A DNA stretch of 10,540 nt from positions 10,289-20,828 of the forward strand of contig DEEV01000138.1 in the NCBI GenBank assembly GCA_002350445.1, written 5' to 3'. Positions 1 to 8,600 of the stretch are shown here, piece by piece. How positions within the stretch are numbered: position 1 is the stretch's first letter; every line of letters begins with the position of its first letter. Source of the stretch: Treponema sp. UBA2869. Lineage in GTDB: Bacteria; Spirochaetota; Spirochaetia; Treponematales; Treponemataceae. Made by a program: the position numbers and the translations under genes. The notes beneath the pieces were generated by a model, which worked only from the letters and a program-made list of their open reading frames with translations, was not told where the DNA came from and made no database searches.

Positions 1-57
1 GAAAAATCTGAATGCCACCGCAAAAAATTCTTTAATTTCGAAAATCAATTTTTCCAC
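1..57 (-). CDS. Possible N-terminus of a minus-strand gene running off the left edge (partial, unrecognised)
   Basis: A reading frame starts with GTG at 57-55 and stays open for 19 codons to the window edge, giving (M/V)EKLIFEIKEFFAVAFRFF. The first in-frame stop upstream is TAA at 81-79. I do not recognise the protein; the visible part is short, hydrophobic and rich in Phe. There is no Shine-Dalgarno sequence, but a TATATT box at 69-64 would place transcription start at about 57, on the G of the GTG, so the message could be leaderless. An ATG one base earlier in another frame (59-57) stops after four codons. A 19-codon open frame is easily due to chance in AT-rich DNA, and the true start could also lie left of the window. 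Treat this as a hint only. Confidence 0.2.
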   Translation of the reverse strand, partial: MEKLIFEIKEFFAVAFRFF

Positions 58-61
58 ATAT

Positions 62-69
62 ATAATATA
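62..69 (-). promoter_or_regulatory. Weak -10-like box reading leftward
   Basis: On the minus strand this stretch contains overlapping TATATT (69-64) and TATTAT (67-62) hexamers. A TTGCCG at 94-89 is the best -35-like element, but its 19-bp spacing from TATATT is long. The plus strand also reads TATAAT at 61-66, so direction is ambiguous; no gene follows rightward, which favours a leftward promoter for a gene beyond the edge. AT-rich composition alone could produce these boxes. Confidence 0.18.
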
Positions 70-102
70 GATTCTGATTTACAAAATACGGCAATATTTC
101 AG

Positions 103-146
103 AAAAAAAAAATAAAAATTATTGTCCGGAAAGTGTTTTTTTCCAG
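103..146 (-). terminator. Candidate intrinsic terminator overlapping the mutS stop codon
   Basis: On the minus strand the last mutS codons can fold into a 7-bp stem, CTGGAAA pairing with TTTCCGG (146-140 with 132-126), with one G-U wobble and a 7-base loop. The stem is followed by ACAATAA, which includes the mutS stop, and then by a tract of five T, one A and ten T (118-103). The T-tract is strong. The stem is modest, and the 7-base spacer between stem and T-tract is longer than usual, so efficiency is uncertain. Its position at the end of the four-gene operon is where a terminator is expected. Confidence 0.4.
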
Positions 147-2722
147 CGCGCAATTATCTGGAGTGCATTAATAGGAGTTATGTTATCTAAATCTGTAGAA
201 AGAATTTCAGAAATAATAATTTCTTCATCGCTAAAAAGTCCAGGAGTTGAATATTCCTGCTTTTTAACTTCCGGCATTTTTATTTCTTCAGGCAAAAGCG
301 GTTTATCTGCCTGCATAGACTGAATATGAACAAGAATCTGTTTTGCACGTTCAATAACAGACTGAGGAATTCCAGCAAGCGAAGCAACGTGAATTCCATA
401 TGAATTTTCTGTAACTCCTTCCTGAACCTTTCTTAAAAAAACGACAGAACCGGTCTGTTCAGAAACGGCCATGCAGAGTTTTTTAAGACTTTCGTGTTCC
501 ATCTGCGAAAGTTCATGATAATGAGTTGCAAAAAGAGTTTTACACTTTATTACATTTAAAAGATATTCTGAAACGGCACGGGCAATTGCAAGACCATCTT
601 CTGTAGAAGTTCCGCGCCCTACTTCATCCATTATTACAAGAGATTTTGATGTTGCCGAATGAAGAATATTGGCAGTTTCGGTCATTTCAACAAGAAAAGT
701 TGATTCACCTTTTGCAAGATTATCCGATGCACCGACCCGGCAGAAAATGCGGTCAACAATACCAAGTCTTGCTTTAGAAGCAGGAATATAAGAGCCGGTT
801 TGTGCCAGAAGTGTAATTATAGCATTCTGACGCAGATAAGTACTTTTACCGGCCATATTAGGACCTGTTATAAGTGCAAAAGATTTACCTTCCGGTTCGG
901 CAGTTAATTCTGTATCATTAGGAATAAATTCACCAGACGGAAGATGTTTTTCAACAACAGGATGCCGACCGTCCTTAATTTCCATTACAGTTGAATCTTC
1001 CATTTGAGGACGCACCCAGTTATGCTCTATGGCAGCCTGCGCAAACGAACAGGCAACATCGGTATTTGCAATTTCATCTGCAATCTGAAGAAGATACGGA
1101 ATATATTTTTGAAGACTTGCACGAACCTCAAGAAATAAATCACGCTCAAGTTCAAGGATTTTTGTTGAAGATTCATTCAGCTGCTGTTCAAGTTCCTGAA
1201 GACGCTCTGTAGTATAACGGTCGCCGTTTACAAGTGCGCGACGCATTATAAAATGAGGAGGAACAGAAGAAAGCTTCCCTTTTGAGACTTCTATAAAATA
1301 GCCGAAAGCATTTGTATATTTAATTTTTAGGGTTGTAATGCCGGTTTTTGCTTTTTCCTCTGCCTCATAATCAGAAAGAATCTGATTAAAATTATCATGT
1401 ATTCCGCGCCAGTGATCCAGTTCTTCTGACCACAAAGGCTTAATTATGCCACCTTCAGTAAGCGAAGTTGCAGGATTTTCCAGAATTGCACTGTCAATCA
1501 TTGAACAAATCTGCTCAGAATCATCAGAAGAAACAAAAGAAAAATCATACTGATTAAGGTATGCCTTAACTTTTGACCACATTTTAAGGCTCAAATTCAA
1601 AGCCTGAAGGTCTTTTGCATGAGCCCGTTCCATAGCAATTCTTCCGGCAAGACGTTCAACATCCAGCACCTGCGATAAATCTGTTTTTACACTTTCAAGT
1701 AAAGCCCTGTTATTAAAAAATATTGAAATCCTGTTCTGACGGTCTTCTATCTGGCGCAAATTTGTAAGAGGGAATAAAAGCCACTTTCTTAGCAGTCTGC
1801 TTCCCATTGCAGTTTTTGTAAAAGAAACACAATCAAGCACCGAATACGAGGTAGTACCGTCATGAATATTTTCTGTAATTTCAAGATTACGGCGGGAAGA
1901 ATCATCCATAACAAGAAATTCAGAATCGGCATATACTTGAATTGAATTTACGTGCGGAATATTTGCACCTGTAGTTTTTTCTATGTAATCAAGGAGAAAG
2001 CCAGCCGGAACAACTTCTGGAGAATCTTCTTCCAAGGCAAAAGCTTTTAAATTTGCAGTTTTAAACTGAGATGTAAGTTTTTTATAGGAAAATTCAGCAG
2101 AAAAATCCCAGTCAGGATAATAAGAAACTGAAATTCCTGTATTTGCATTTATAACAGCCTGGACAGATTCATTTTTTTTGAGGGAAAGAGGAAGAAGAAT
2201 CTCCCGCGGATTAGCACGGTTTAATTCCTTTGCAAAATTTTCGACCATTTTTGATGCGGGCCATGACGTTGCACAGAAAGAAGACGTTGTAACATCAATA
2301 AAAGCAAAACCAGCCCTTGCTTTTGAAACAGAAAGCGCTGCAAGATAATTTGCCTTAAAACCATCAAGATATTCCGATTCTACGGCTGTACCGGGCGTAA
2401 TTATTTCTGTAACCTTACGTTCTGCAATTCCTTTTCCGGGTGCCGGAAGTTCCCCAACCTGCTCGCAAATTACAATTTTTTTTCCGAGCCGCAAAAGTCG
2501 TGCAATATAAATTTTAGATGCATGGTACGGAATACCACACATTTTAGACGGACCGCGATGAGTAAGAGTTAAATTTAAAAGACGGGACACTTCAACAGCA
2601 TCATCATCAAACATTTCATAAAAATCACCAAGTCTAAAAAACAAAACTTCGTTTTTATAGTTTGACTTAACGCTTCTGTATTGAAGCATCAATGGAGTTA
2701 CTTTTTCTTCCGTCTCTGCCAT
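119..2722 (-). CDS. mutS: DNA mismatch repair protein MutS
   Basis: MutS recognises base mismatches and small loops in DNA and starts mismatch repair through ATP-driven clamp sliding and MutL recruitment. The 867-aa length matches the family (E. coli about 850). The mismatch-wedge motif is GDFYEMF, with Phe34 and Glu36 as the Phe-x-Glu pair. A connector, a lever/clamp region (about 270-540) and the ATPase follow. Walker A is GPNMAGKST (620-628), Walker B ends at Asp699-Glu700, the STFLVEM signature is at 674-680, and FATHYHEL carries His734. The C-terminal tail keeps a TPGLF segment (826-830) that could be a degenerate beta-clamp site, and a helix (about 845-865) resembling the E. coli MutS tetramerisation tail. 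It is the last gene of the operon, only 4 bp after skp. No Shine-Dalgarno sequence is visible, so translation probably depends on coupling to skp. All key residues are present. Confidence 0.98.
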   Translation of the reverse strand: MAETEEKVTPLMLQYRSVKSNYKNEVLFFRLGDFYEMFDDDAVEVSRLLNLTLTHRGPSKMCGIPYHASKIYIARLLRLGKKIVICEQVGELPAPGKGIAERKVTEIITPGTAVESEYLDGFKANYLAALSVSKARAGFAFIDVTTSSFCATSWPASKMVENFAKELNRANPREILLPLSLKKNESVQAVINANTGISVSYYPDWDFSAEFSYKKLTSQFKTANLKAFALEEDSPEVVPAGFLLDYIEKTTGANIPHVNSIQVYADSEFLVMDDSSRRNLEITENIHDGTTSYSVLDCVSFTKTAMGSRLLRKWLLFPLTNLRQIEDRQNRISIFFNNRALLESVKTDLSQVLDVERLAGRIAMERAHAKDLQALNLSLKMWSKVKAYLNQYDFSFVSSDDSEQICSMIDSAILENPATSLTEGGIIKPLWSEELDHWRGIHDNFNQILSDYEAEEKAKTGITTLKIKYTNAFGYFIEVSKGKLSSVPPHFIMRRALVNGDRYTTERLQELEQQLNESSTKILELERDLFLEVRASLQKYIPYLLQIADEIANTDVACSFAQAAIEHNWVRPQMEDSTVMEIKDGRHPVVEKHLPSGEFIPNDTELTAEPEGKSFALITGPNMAGKSTYLRQNAIITLLAQTGSYIPASKARLGIVDRIFCRVGASDNLAKGESTFLVEMTETANILHSATSKSLVIMDEVGRGTSTEDGLAIARAVSEYLLNVIKCKTLFATHYHELSQMEHESLKKLCMAVSEQTGSVVFLRKVQEGVTENSYGIHVASLAGIPQSVIERAKQILVHIQSMQADKPLLPEEIKMPEVKKQEYSTPGLFSDEEIIISEILSTDLDNITPINALQIIARWKKTLSGQ

Positions 2723-2726
2723 AAGA

Positions 2727-3257
2727 TTAATTTAAACCGAGTTCTGAAATTACCTGATTTGTTATATCAACAGATGAACTGTACCATAAGATTGCATTTG
2801 CTTCCTGAAGGCTCAAAATCATACTGTAACCGCCGCTTTCTGCTATTTTAGAAAGTGTACTGTAAAGTTTTTTATAAAATTCATCTGAATTCTGCAAAGA
2901 TTTTCTAAGACTTTCAAGCTCAACATTTTTTGCGCTTGTATATTCAGAAAGATAATCTTTTTTCTTTGTAATTTCAGCTTCTGTTCGTACGGCAGCCGCA
3001 TCGTTACCGGCATTTACGTAATCAAGCTTTTTCTGCTGAAGCTTTCTGATTTCATCAGTCTGGCGGTTAATTTCCTTCTGAAATTCTTCGCGTTTTTTTT
3101 CGTAGTTTCTCACAGGAGCAGATTTTCTAAAATATGCATTGTAAACCTTTGATGTATCAACAACACCAAATTTTGTAATCTGCTGTGAAAATGCCGGAAC
3201 GGCACCAAGTATAAACACAGTCAAAATTGCAGCGTAAATTTTGATTTTGCTTTTCAT
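2727..3257 (-). CDS. skp: Periplasmic outer-membrane protein chaperone, Skp/OmpH family
   Basis: Skp-type proteins are periplasmic trimers that hold unfolded outer-membrane proteins between the Sec translocon and BamA. This 176-aa protein starts with a signal peptide (MKSKIK, then a hydrophobic core at about 8-22) with likely cleavage after Ser24 in the AFS-QQ context. The mature part opens with the family's beta-strand, FGVVDTSKVY (30-39). A long, charged helical stretch rich in Lys, Glu and Gln (about 46-140) forms the coiled-coil tentacles. It returns to the core with GGYSMILS and the ending SSVDITNQVISELGLN, typical of the family. AGAAGG (minus strand, 3270-3265) sits 7 bases before the ATG and supports this start. 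It lies 16 bp after bamA and 4 bp before mutS, which fits a chaperone co-expressed with its insertase. Length is slightly above E. coli Skp (161 aa). Confidence 0.93.
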   Translation of the reverse strand: MKSKIKIYAAILTVFILGAVPAFSQQITKFGVVDTSKVYNAYFRKSAPVRNYEKKREEFQKEINRQTDEIRKLQQKKLDYVNAGNDAAAVRTEAEITKKKDYLSEYTSAKNVELESLRKSLQNSDEFYKKLYSTLSKIAESGGYSMILSLQEANAILWYSSSVDITNQVISELGLN

Positions 3258-3273
3258 TTCTTTACCTTCTGTT

Positions 3274-5670
3274 TTATTTATTTGTTAAGTTGAAAGACAA
3301 TACAAACTGGAATTTTTCATCAGCCCACTGGTGAACACCATCGATAATCTGATATTTCCATGCAAAACACAGATGTAACGGGAACTGAGGCAAAAGGAAA
3401 CGGATTCCAGGACCAAAACTGAAATAAAAATCATTTAGAGAAAGATTCCAGAAATCCTCTGCCTTAGGTTTTATAGCTGCCGCATCCCAGAAAAAGTCTA
3501 CACCAAGAATATTCGGGAAAATCGGCATACGAAGTTCAAGCTTATTTGACAGGAACATTTCACCTTTTAAAGTTCTGGCAAGTTTATTCCAGCCTCGACC
3601 GTTTAACATACCGTCTATATAAACGCGGTTTGAATCGGTAATTGTTCCGACAACAGGGAACAGCATAGAAAGCGACGTAATATCTGCAAGTGTAAGCTTA
3701 AACACAAACTTTTCAGAAAGAGGAATATTAAAGAATGTAAAATAACCTTCAAGAGTTGTATCAGAACGAACAAAGAATTCCTTTTCGACCCCAGGAATAA
3801 GTCCAAACCACGAAAGTTTTTCTTTTCCAAACCAGCCCTTAGACGGTTCATAAGCAATATCGCGGTTATCTACGGCAAAACTTGTCCAGATGGCATTTGT
3901 CCATGCAATACGATTTGCAGTTGTAGCGACACCAGCATCTACAGGAGCATGAATATTTTCATCGTAAAGGTTAGTTGAAAGTGTATTGTTCAAACCAAAA
4001 CCAAGGGTAAGAATTGCATAATTAGGAGACCAGCGTCGGGCAAAAGCAGTTCCAAGCGAAGCAGAATAGTCTTCAAAGCCCATGTAATAATAACTCTGAT
4101 TTAAGCCAAGGTTCTGACTTAAGTGATTTTTGAGCCCGTAATTATTTTTACGTGCGAAAGTAAGATTTTCTGACCAGGAAAGCGGAAGATCGCCTATCCA
4201 GTTCTGTGAATAACCAAGTTCTATAGACTGTTCAGCCTGCGACAGGTTTACACCGGCCATAATCGTACGTCCCTCGCCAAGGAAGTTTGTATTCTGAATG
4301 CGGGCAAACAGCGAAACAGGAATAGATTCCGGTTCACTTCCACCTGTAAATGTAAAACCAAAATTTAAAGTTGTAGTAGACTGCTCTTCAACCGTCCATA
4401 CTATATCTACAAGATTTGCTTCCGATCCCTGCTGCGGCTCTGGCACAACATTAGAAAAGTACTGAAGATTCATCAAAGAACGCAAACCGTTTATGATTTT
4501 ATCACGGGAAAAAGTATCTCCCGGCTCAATTGGAATTTCGCGGCGTATTACATGTTCCTTTGTTTTTGTATTTCCTTTTATGATGATATTTTCTACATGG
4601 CTTCTAGGACCTTCTTTGATCGCAAGGTTATATTTAATTTCATGCCGTTCAGAATCTTTTTCAGGCTGCGGCTCGTAAGAATTAGACATATAACCATTTT
4701 CATAATATTTTAAGGAAACAGCTGAAATCATTTCCTGAAATTTTACTTCGTTGTAAACATCACCTGGCTTAAGTTTTTTAACGGTAAGAAGTTCCTTATC
4801 GCTGAAAACCTCGTTACCGGAAAGTGTAAGACCGCCAAATGTATAACGCGAACCTTCTTGAATCATAAATGTAAGGGTAAGTTCGTTTCGTGATTTTTTT
4901 TCGTTAAGCTCAGAATCAATTTTTACATAAGTAACCTGAGCATCAACATAACCTTGTTCCCGGTAATAAGAAACTACAGCCTGTTTATCACGTTCAAGAG
5001 TAGAAGCCTGATAAGCTCCTTTCTTTATAATTCCAACTTCCTTAAGTTCAAGCTTGCTCTTAAGTTTTTTTGCAGAAGCAATTGTATTTCCCCAGAACTG
5101 AATTGATTTAATTACAGTGTTCTGACCTTCATCAATTACAAAAGTAACAATAACGCCCTTTTCTGTATTTTTAATTGTATGAGTTACAGAAGAATTTGTG
5201 TATCCCTGTTTAAGGTAATAACTGCGCAAAGCACGTTCATCAAGAAGGATTTTTGATTCTATATAAACATCACTGGTTTTTGACTTAATCTGATCACGAA
5301 GTTCTCCGTTTCTAAGCTGAGAATTTCCGCTGAAATTTATAGATTTTATTACCGGACACTCTTCTACAGTAAATACAAGTGCAACTCCATCTGATTTTGA
5401 AGAATGATTTACAACAGGTGTTATTTCTTCAAAAAGCTCAAGTGCATAAAAACGGTTTAAGATTTCTTCAAGAGTATCTGCCGTAAAAGACTGACCAATA
5501 AATGAACTTGTAATTCCCGTAAGTTCCGATTTTTTTACAGATTTTAAGCCTTCAAAATCAATTTTATCTATAGGCTGATTCCAATACCATTCTTCGCTTT
5601 CCTGTGAAAAACCAAAAGAAACAAATAAAGAAAAAACAAACAATAAAGAAAAAATCCTGCGGCGCATCAT
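3274..5670 (-). CDS. bamA: Outer-membrane protein assembly factor BamA (Omp85 family)
   Basis: BamA is the essential outer-membrane insertase that folds beta-barrel proteins. The 798-aa product has an Arg-rich start and a hydrophobic signal sequence, probably cleaved after Ser22 (GFS-QE). Five POTRA domains can be traced by their repeating layout, each ending in a strand such as TVEE, IDEG, IQEG, IKEG or TVEE: about 33-104, 105-182, 183-274, 275-354 and 355-430. The rest (about 431-798) is the 16-strand barrel. The loop-6 motif appears as Arg692-Gly693-Trp694, in place of the more usual RGF or RGY. The final strand has Phe793 but five more residues follow, so the protein does not end in an aromatic residue. 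Two consecutive ATGs are possible starts; the second fits the ribosome-binding site better. It lies 22 bp after tamB and 16 bp before skp. Confidence 0.96.
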   Translation of the reverse strand: MMRRRIFSLLFVFSLFVSFGFSQESEEWYWNQPIDKIDFEGLKSVKKSELTGITSSFIGQSFTADTLEEILNRFYALELFEEITPVVNHSSKSDGVALVFTVEECPVIKSINFSGNSQLRNGELRDQIKSKTSDVYIESKILLDERALRSYYLKQGYTNSSVTHTIKNTEKGVIVTFVIDEGQNTVIKSIQFWGNTIASAKKLKSKLELKEVGIIKKGAYQASTLERDKQAVVSYYREQGYVDAQVTYVKIDSELNEKKSRNELTLTFMIQEGSRYTFGGLTLSGNEVFSDKELLTVKKLKPGDVYNEVKFQEMISAVSLKYYENGYMSNSYEPQPEKDSERHEIKYNLAIKEGPRSHVENIIIKGNTKTKEHVIRREIPIEPGDTFSRDKIINGLRSLMNLQYFSNVVPEPQQGSEANLVDIVWTVEEQSTTTLNFGFTFTGGSEPESIPVSLFARIQNTNFLGEGRTIMAGVNLSQAEQSIELGYSQNWIGDLPLSWSENLTFARKNNYGLKNHLSQNLGLNQSYYYMGFEDYSASLGTAFARRWSPNYAILTLGFGLNNTLSTNLYDENIHAPVDAGVATTANRIAWTNAIWTSFAVDNRDIAYEPSKGWFGKEKLSWFGLIPGVEKEFFVRSDTTLEGYFTFFNIPLSEKFVFKLTLADITSLSMLFPVVGTITDSNRVYIDGMLNGRGWNKLARTLKGEMFLSNKLELRMPIFPNILGVDFFWDAAAIKPKAEDFWNLSLNDFYFSFGPGIRFLLPQFPLHLCFAWKYQIIDGVHQWADEKFQFVLSFNLTNK

Positions 5671-5672
5671 AA

Positions 5673-5678
5673 TCCTCT
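5673..5678 (-). promoter_or_regulatory. Ribosome-binding site deciding the bamA start
   Basis: The minus strand reads AGAGGA here, a good Shine-Dalgarno sequence. It is only 2 bases from the first ATG (5670) but 5 bases from the second, directly following ATG (5667). Normal spacing favours the second, which would shorten BamA to 797 aa without changing the signal peptide in any meaningful way. Confidence 0.7.
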
Positions 5679-5692
5679 GAAATCATAACCTG

Positions 5693-8600
5693 TCAAAATG
5701 TAAATTTCCATGAAAGCGTAACAGACGTGGAAGGTACAAATTGATTATTTTTTAATCCATATAAATTCGGAGCCATATTCCATCTGATATTAACAAACGG
5801 AGACTCCAGCTCCAGACCAATTTCAGGCCGGAACACAAGCTGTCCTGCAGAAGTCTTGCCACCAAATTCATCCTCAAAAGAAGCACGAACCATAGCGTCT
5901 ACATAAAGGTTACTTCCCAGGTACTTACCAATATAAACAGTTGAATTATCCAAAAGGTTACCGACAGAAACAGAATCTTTCTGCATTTCTCCCGAAAGCC
6001 CAAGGTTCAACGTATTCTGAATAACATTAGCTCTGACAGAAAATATATCAAAATTCAACAAGTCTCGCAACTTATTTTCAAACTGACGCAAAACAGTAGA
6101 CTGCATAAAAAAGTCTCCTGCAGAATACAAAAGCCCCGAAGCCTTTTCATTACCGCCTATAGCAATCTGTCCGAGCAATGCCTGAATTTCAACCTCGGAC
6201 TTAGCCGGAATTGAAGAAAAACGCGGATTTAGTGACTGCAAATATTGATTATCTATAGTACAAATAATACTTACATTCTGGTTATTGCTGTCCTTTTCCC
6301 TTGTTTCTGCACGCAGCGAAACCAGAGGATTCATAATATCAAGGGTATTAAATTTAACTCTTCCGCTTTTTATATAGAAATTTCGGCCAAGATATGTTAT
6401 ATCACCGGACTTAACGTCTATTTCTCCTTCAAGGAAATATTCTTCGCCGTCACTTCGGATTCTAAACGAAGAACCAGGAACAAGAACACAACGCATCCAT
6501 GGATTAAAATTGAGCGTAGAATGATTTCCAAGCACCGCGCTAAGGTCGCAGGCAACCTTAAGATTTCTGAACATATCTTCTGAAAATATTTTTTTATGCC
6601 CCGAAACTCTGGATAAATTTGACGTAAGTTCAACTTTATCGCCGTTAAGCTGTCCTGTTACATTAAGTGTATTTTTTTCGAATGCAAGATTAAGCGCACA
6701 CCCTACTTCACCACTTACAGTAAATTCATTTGTAGAAAAAGTTGCCGGAACAACTTCTTTTTTTGCAGTAACAAAATTTGCTTCCAGACGGTCTAAAGCC
6801 CATTTATTAAGGTACATTGAACAGTCAATTTTAAGCCTCTGCGAACCGCGCTTTACTGCATACAACGCTTCCCGAATATATATATCATTATGGACAATAT
6901 CAATATATGTCATATCGGTATATACCTTTTCGGGGAAAATTATAGGAACACGAGCCTGAGGATTTTTTACCGAAAGCTGACCATTTATATCAGGATCATC
7001 AACAGAGCCTGTAAAGTTCACAGAACCATCAAGAATTCCGTTTTCTACTGATACAAGTGAATCAAGATTTATATAAGCAAAAAGTTTTTTTAAATCGACA
7101 TTCAAATCAGAAATACTAAGACTCATTTCACCGTGGCGCAAAATTCCTAAAAGATTTGCATTAATAAATTCCTTGTTGTTCCATGTAAAATCTGTTTCTC
7201 CTGTAGACAGGTAAGAGCCATACAAGCCTACGTTGTCCGAAGAAAATACTGTATAGCTTCCGCCTGAACGCATAAGCGAAATTGAAAAACCAAACGGCTT
7301 TTTTATAAAACCGCCGGAAACATTGTCAGAAGAAAGAGTTGCCGTAAATGAATCTGGCAGGAAAGTTCCGGCTGTCTTGATGGAATTTGAAACTTCAATT
7401 TTAAGCGGCACATTAAGAACCTGATCTGCAATCTGATTTTCCATGTACGAGGTTGCAGAACCTTCCAGATTTTCAAGAGAAAAATGAGCTTTTGTATCGT
7501 GAATTTTAAGGTTCCCGTAATTTACGTTAAATTCATCAACATCTATAGACTTATCTTCCAGCACTACAACGCCTTTTGCCCCAAGATAAGTACTTGCAAT
7601 CAATACAGAAGCTTCTTCCAGATTAAGAGCCGCATAAGGATTTTCGATAGTTCCGGCTACAAAAAGATTTCCCGTTACATAGTTGTCGTCGCTTTTTTGG
7701 ACCGTATAACGGTTTAAGCTGAATCTGTTCAGCTGCACTTGAGAATTAATATAGAAGTTTTTTACAAATGTATCAAAATCAAAAGGAAGCATATCCGGAT
7801 TCGAAACAGAAGCATCTACAGAAACCGATTCATCATTTAAAGGATTTTTTAGTTTAAGCATAAAGGCTGCCGAATCAAAAACTGAATCATTAATATTTAA
7901 AACAACATCTGCTGATCCCTGCAATGCAGAATAAAAATCTGTATAAGTAATGGCTGGCAGCTGCGCTCCGTAGCGGGATATATTTCCTGAAAAAACAAGA
8001 CGCGGCACTACAGAAACAGAGGCATCTGCAAATTCAACTTCAAAGCGTGAAACCTGAACGGAAGGTCCTTTCTGCTTGTCAGACGAAAAAGTAGATTCTG
8101 TAGAAAAAACAAGCGATTTTTTTCCGAGTGAAAGCGGAAGGTTTTCAAAAACGGCGTGACCTGCAAAATCATCTCCTGTTTTTCGTATTTCAAAATCAAA
8201 GCCATAATCTCCAGAAACTGTAACGACTTCGGGCATAATGGTTCCTGCAAAATGATAAGGTACAGACCCCATGCTTATATCTGCCGTAAAGAATTTATCT
8301 GATGAATCAAGGTTTCTGTCCAGCGTACAGGATGCTTCCAGTGCATAATTTCCAGAAACAACAGAAAGCTGATCTACCACCGTAGACTGCTCGTTTCCGT
8401 TCATTGCAAGCATAAGAACCTGATTTTCTTTTTTTGTATTAACAAAAACCGCAACCGGAACATTATAACTAAAGGTTTTTAAATCCGTAGAAAAATACAT
8501 GTCAGTCGTGGCCATAATCTGCGAAAGAAAATCCTTGTTTCCGTCATAAAAATTCTTTACAAAATCGCCGTAAGTTTCAGCGCCTATTCGTACAATACTG

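Noticed and set aside
72..104. Inverted repeat TTCTGA ... TCAGAA around 21 bases downstream of mutS
   Set aside because: Only 6 bp with a long loop, and on the mutS strand the T-tract comes before it, so it cannot act as an intrinsic terminator for the operon.
3615..3857. 80-codon same-strand open frame inside bamA
   Set aside because: It is an out-of-frame shadow within the BamA barrel, whose own frame is uninterrupted and conserved.
6245..6633. Open frames on both strands within tamB (112 codons plus; 71 codons minus, another frame)
   Set aside because: They sit inside the strongly supported DUF490 region of tamB and have compositions typical of shadow frames.
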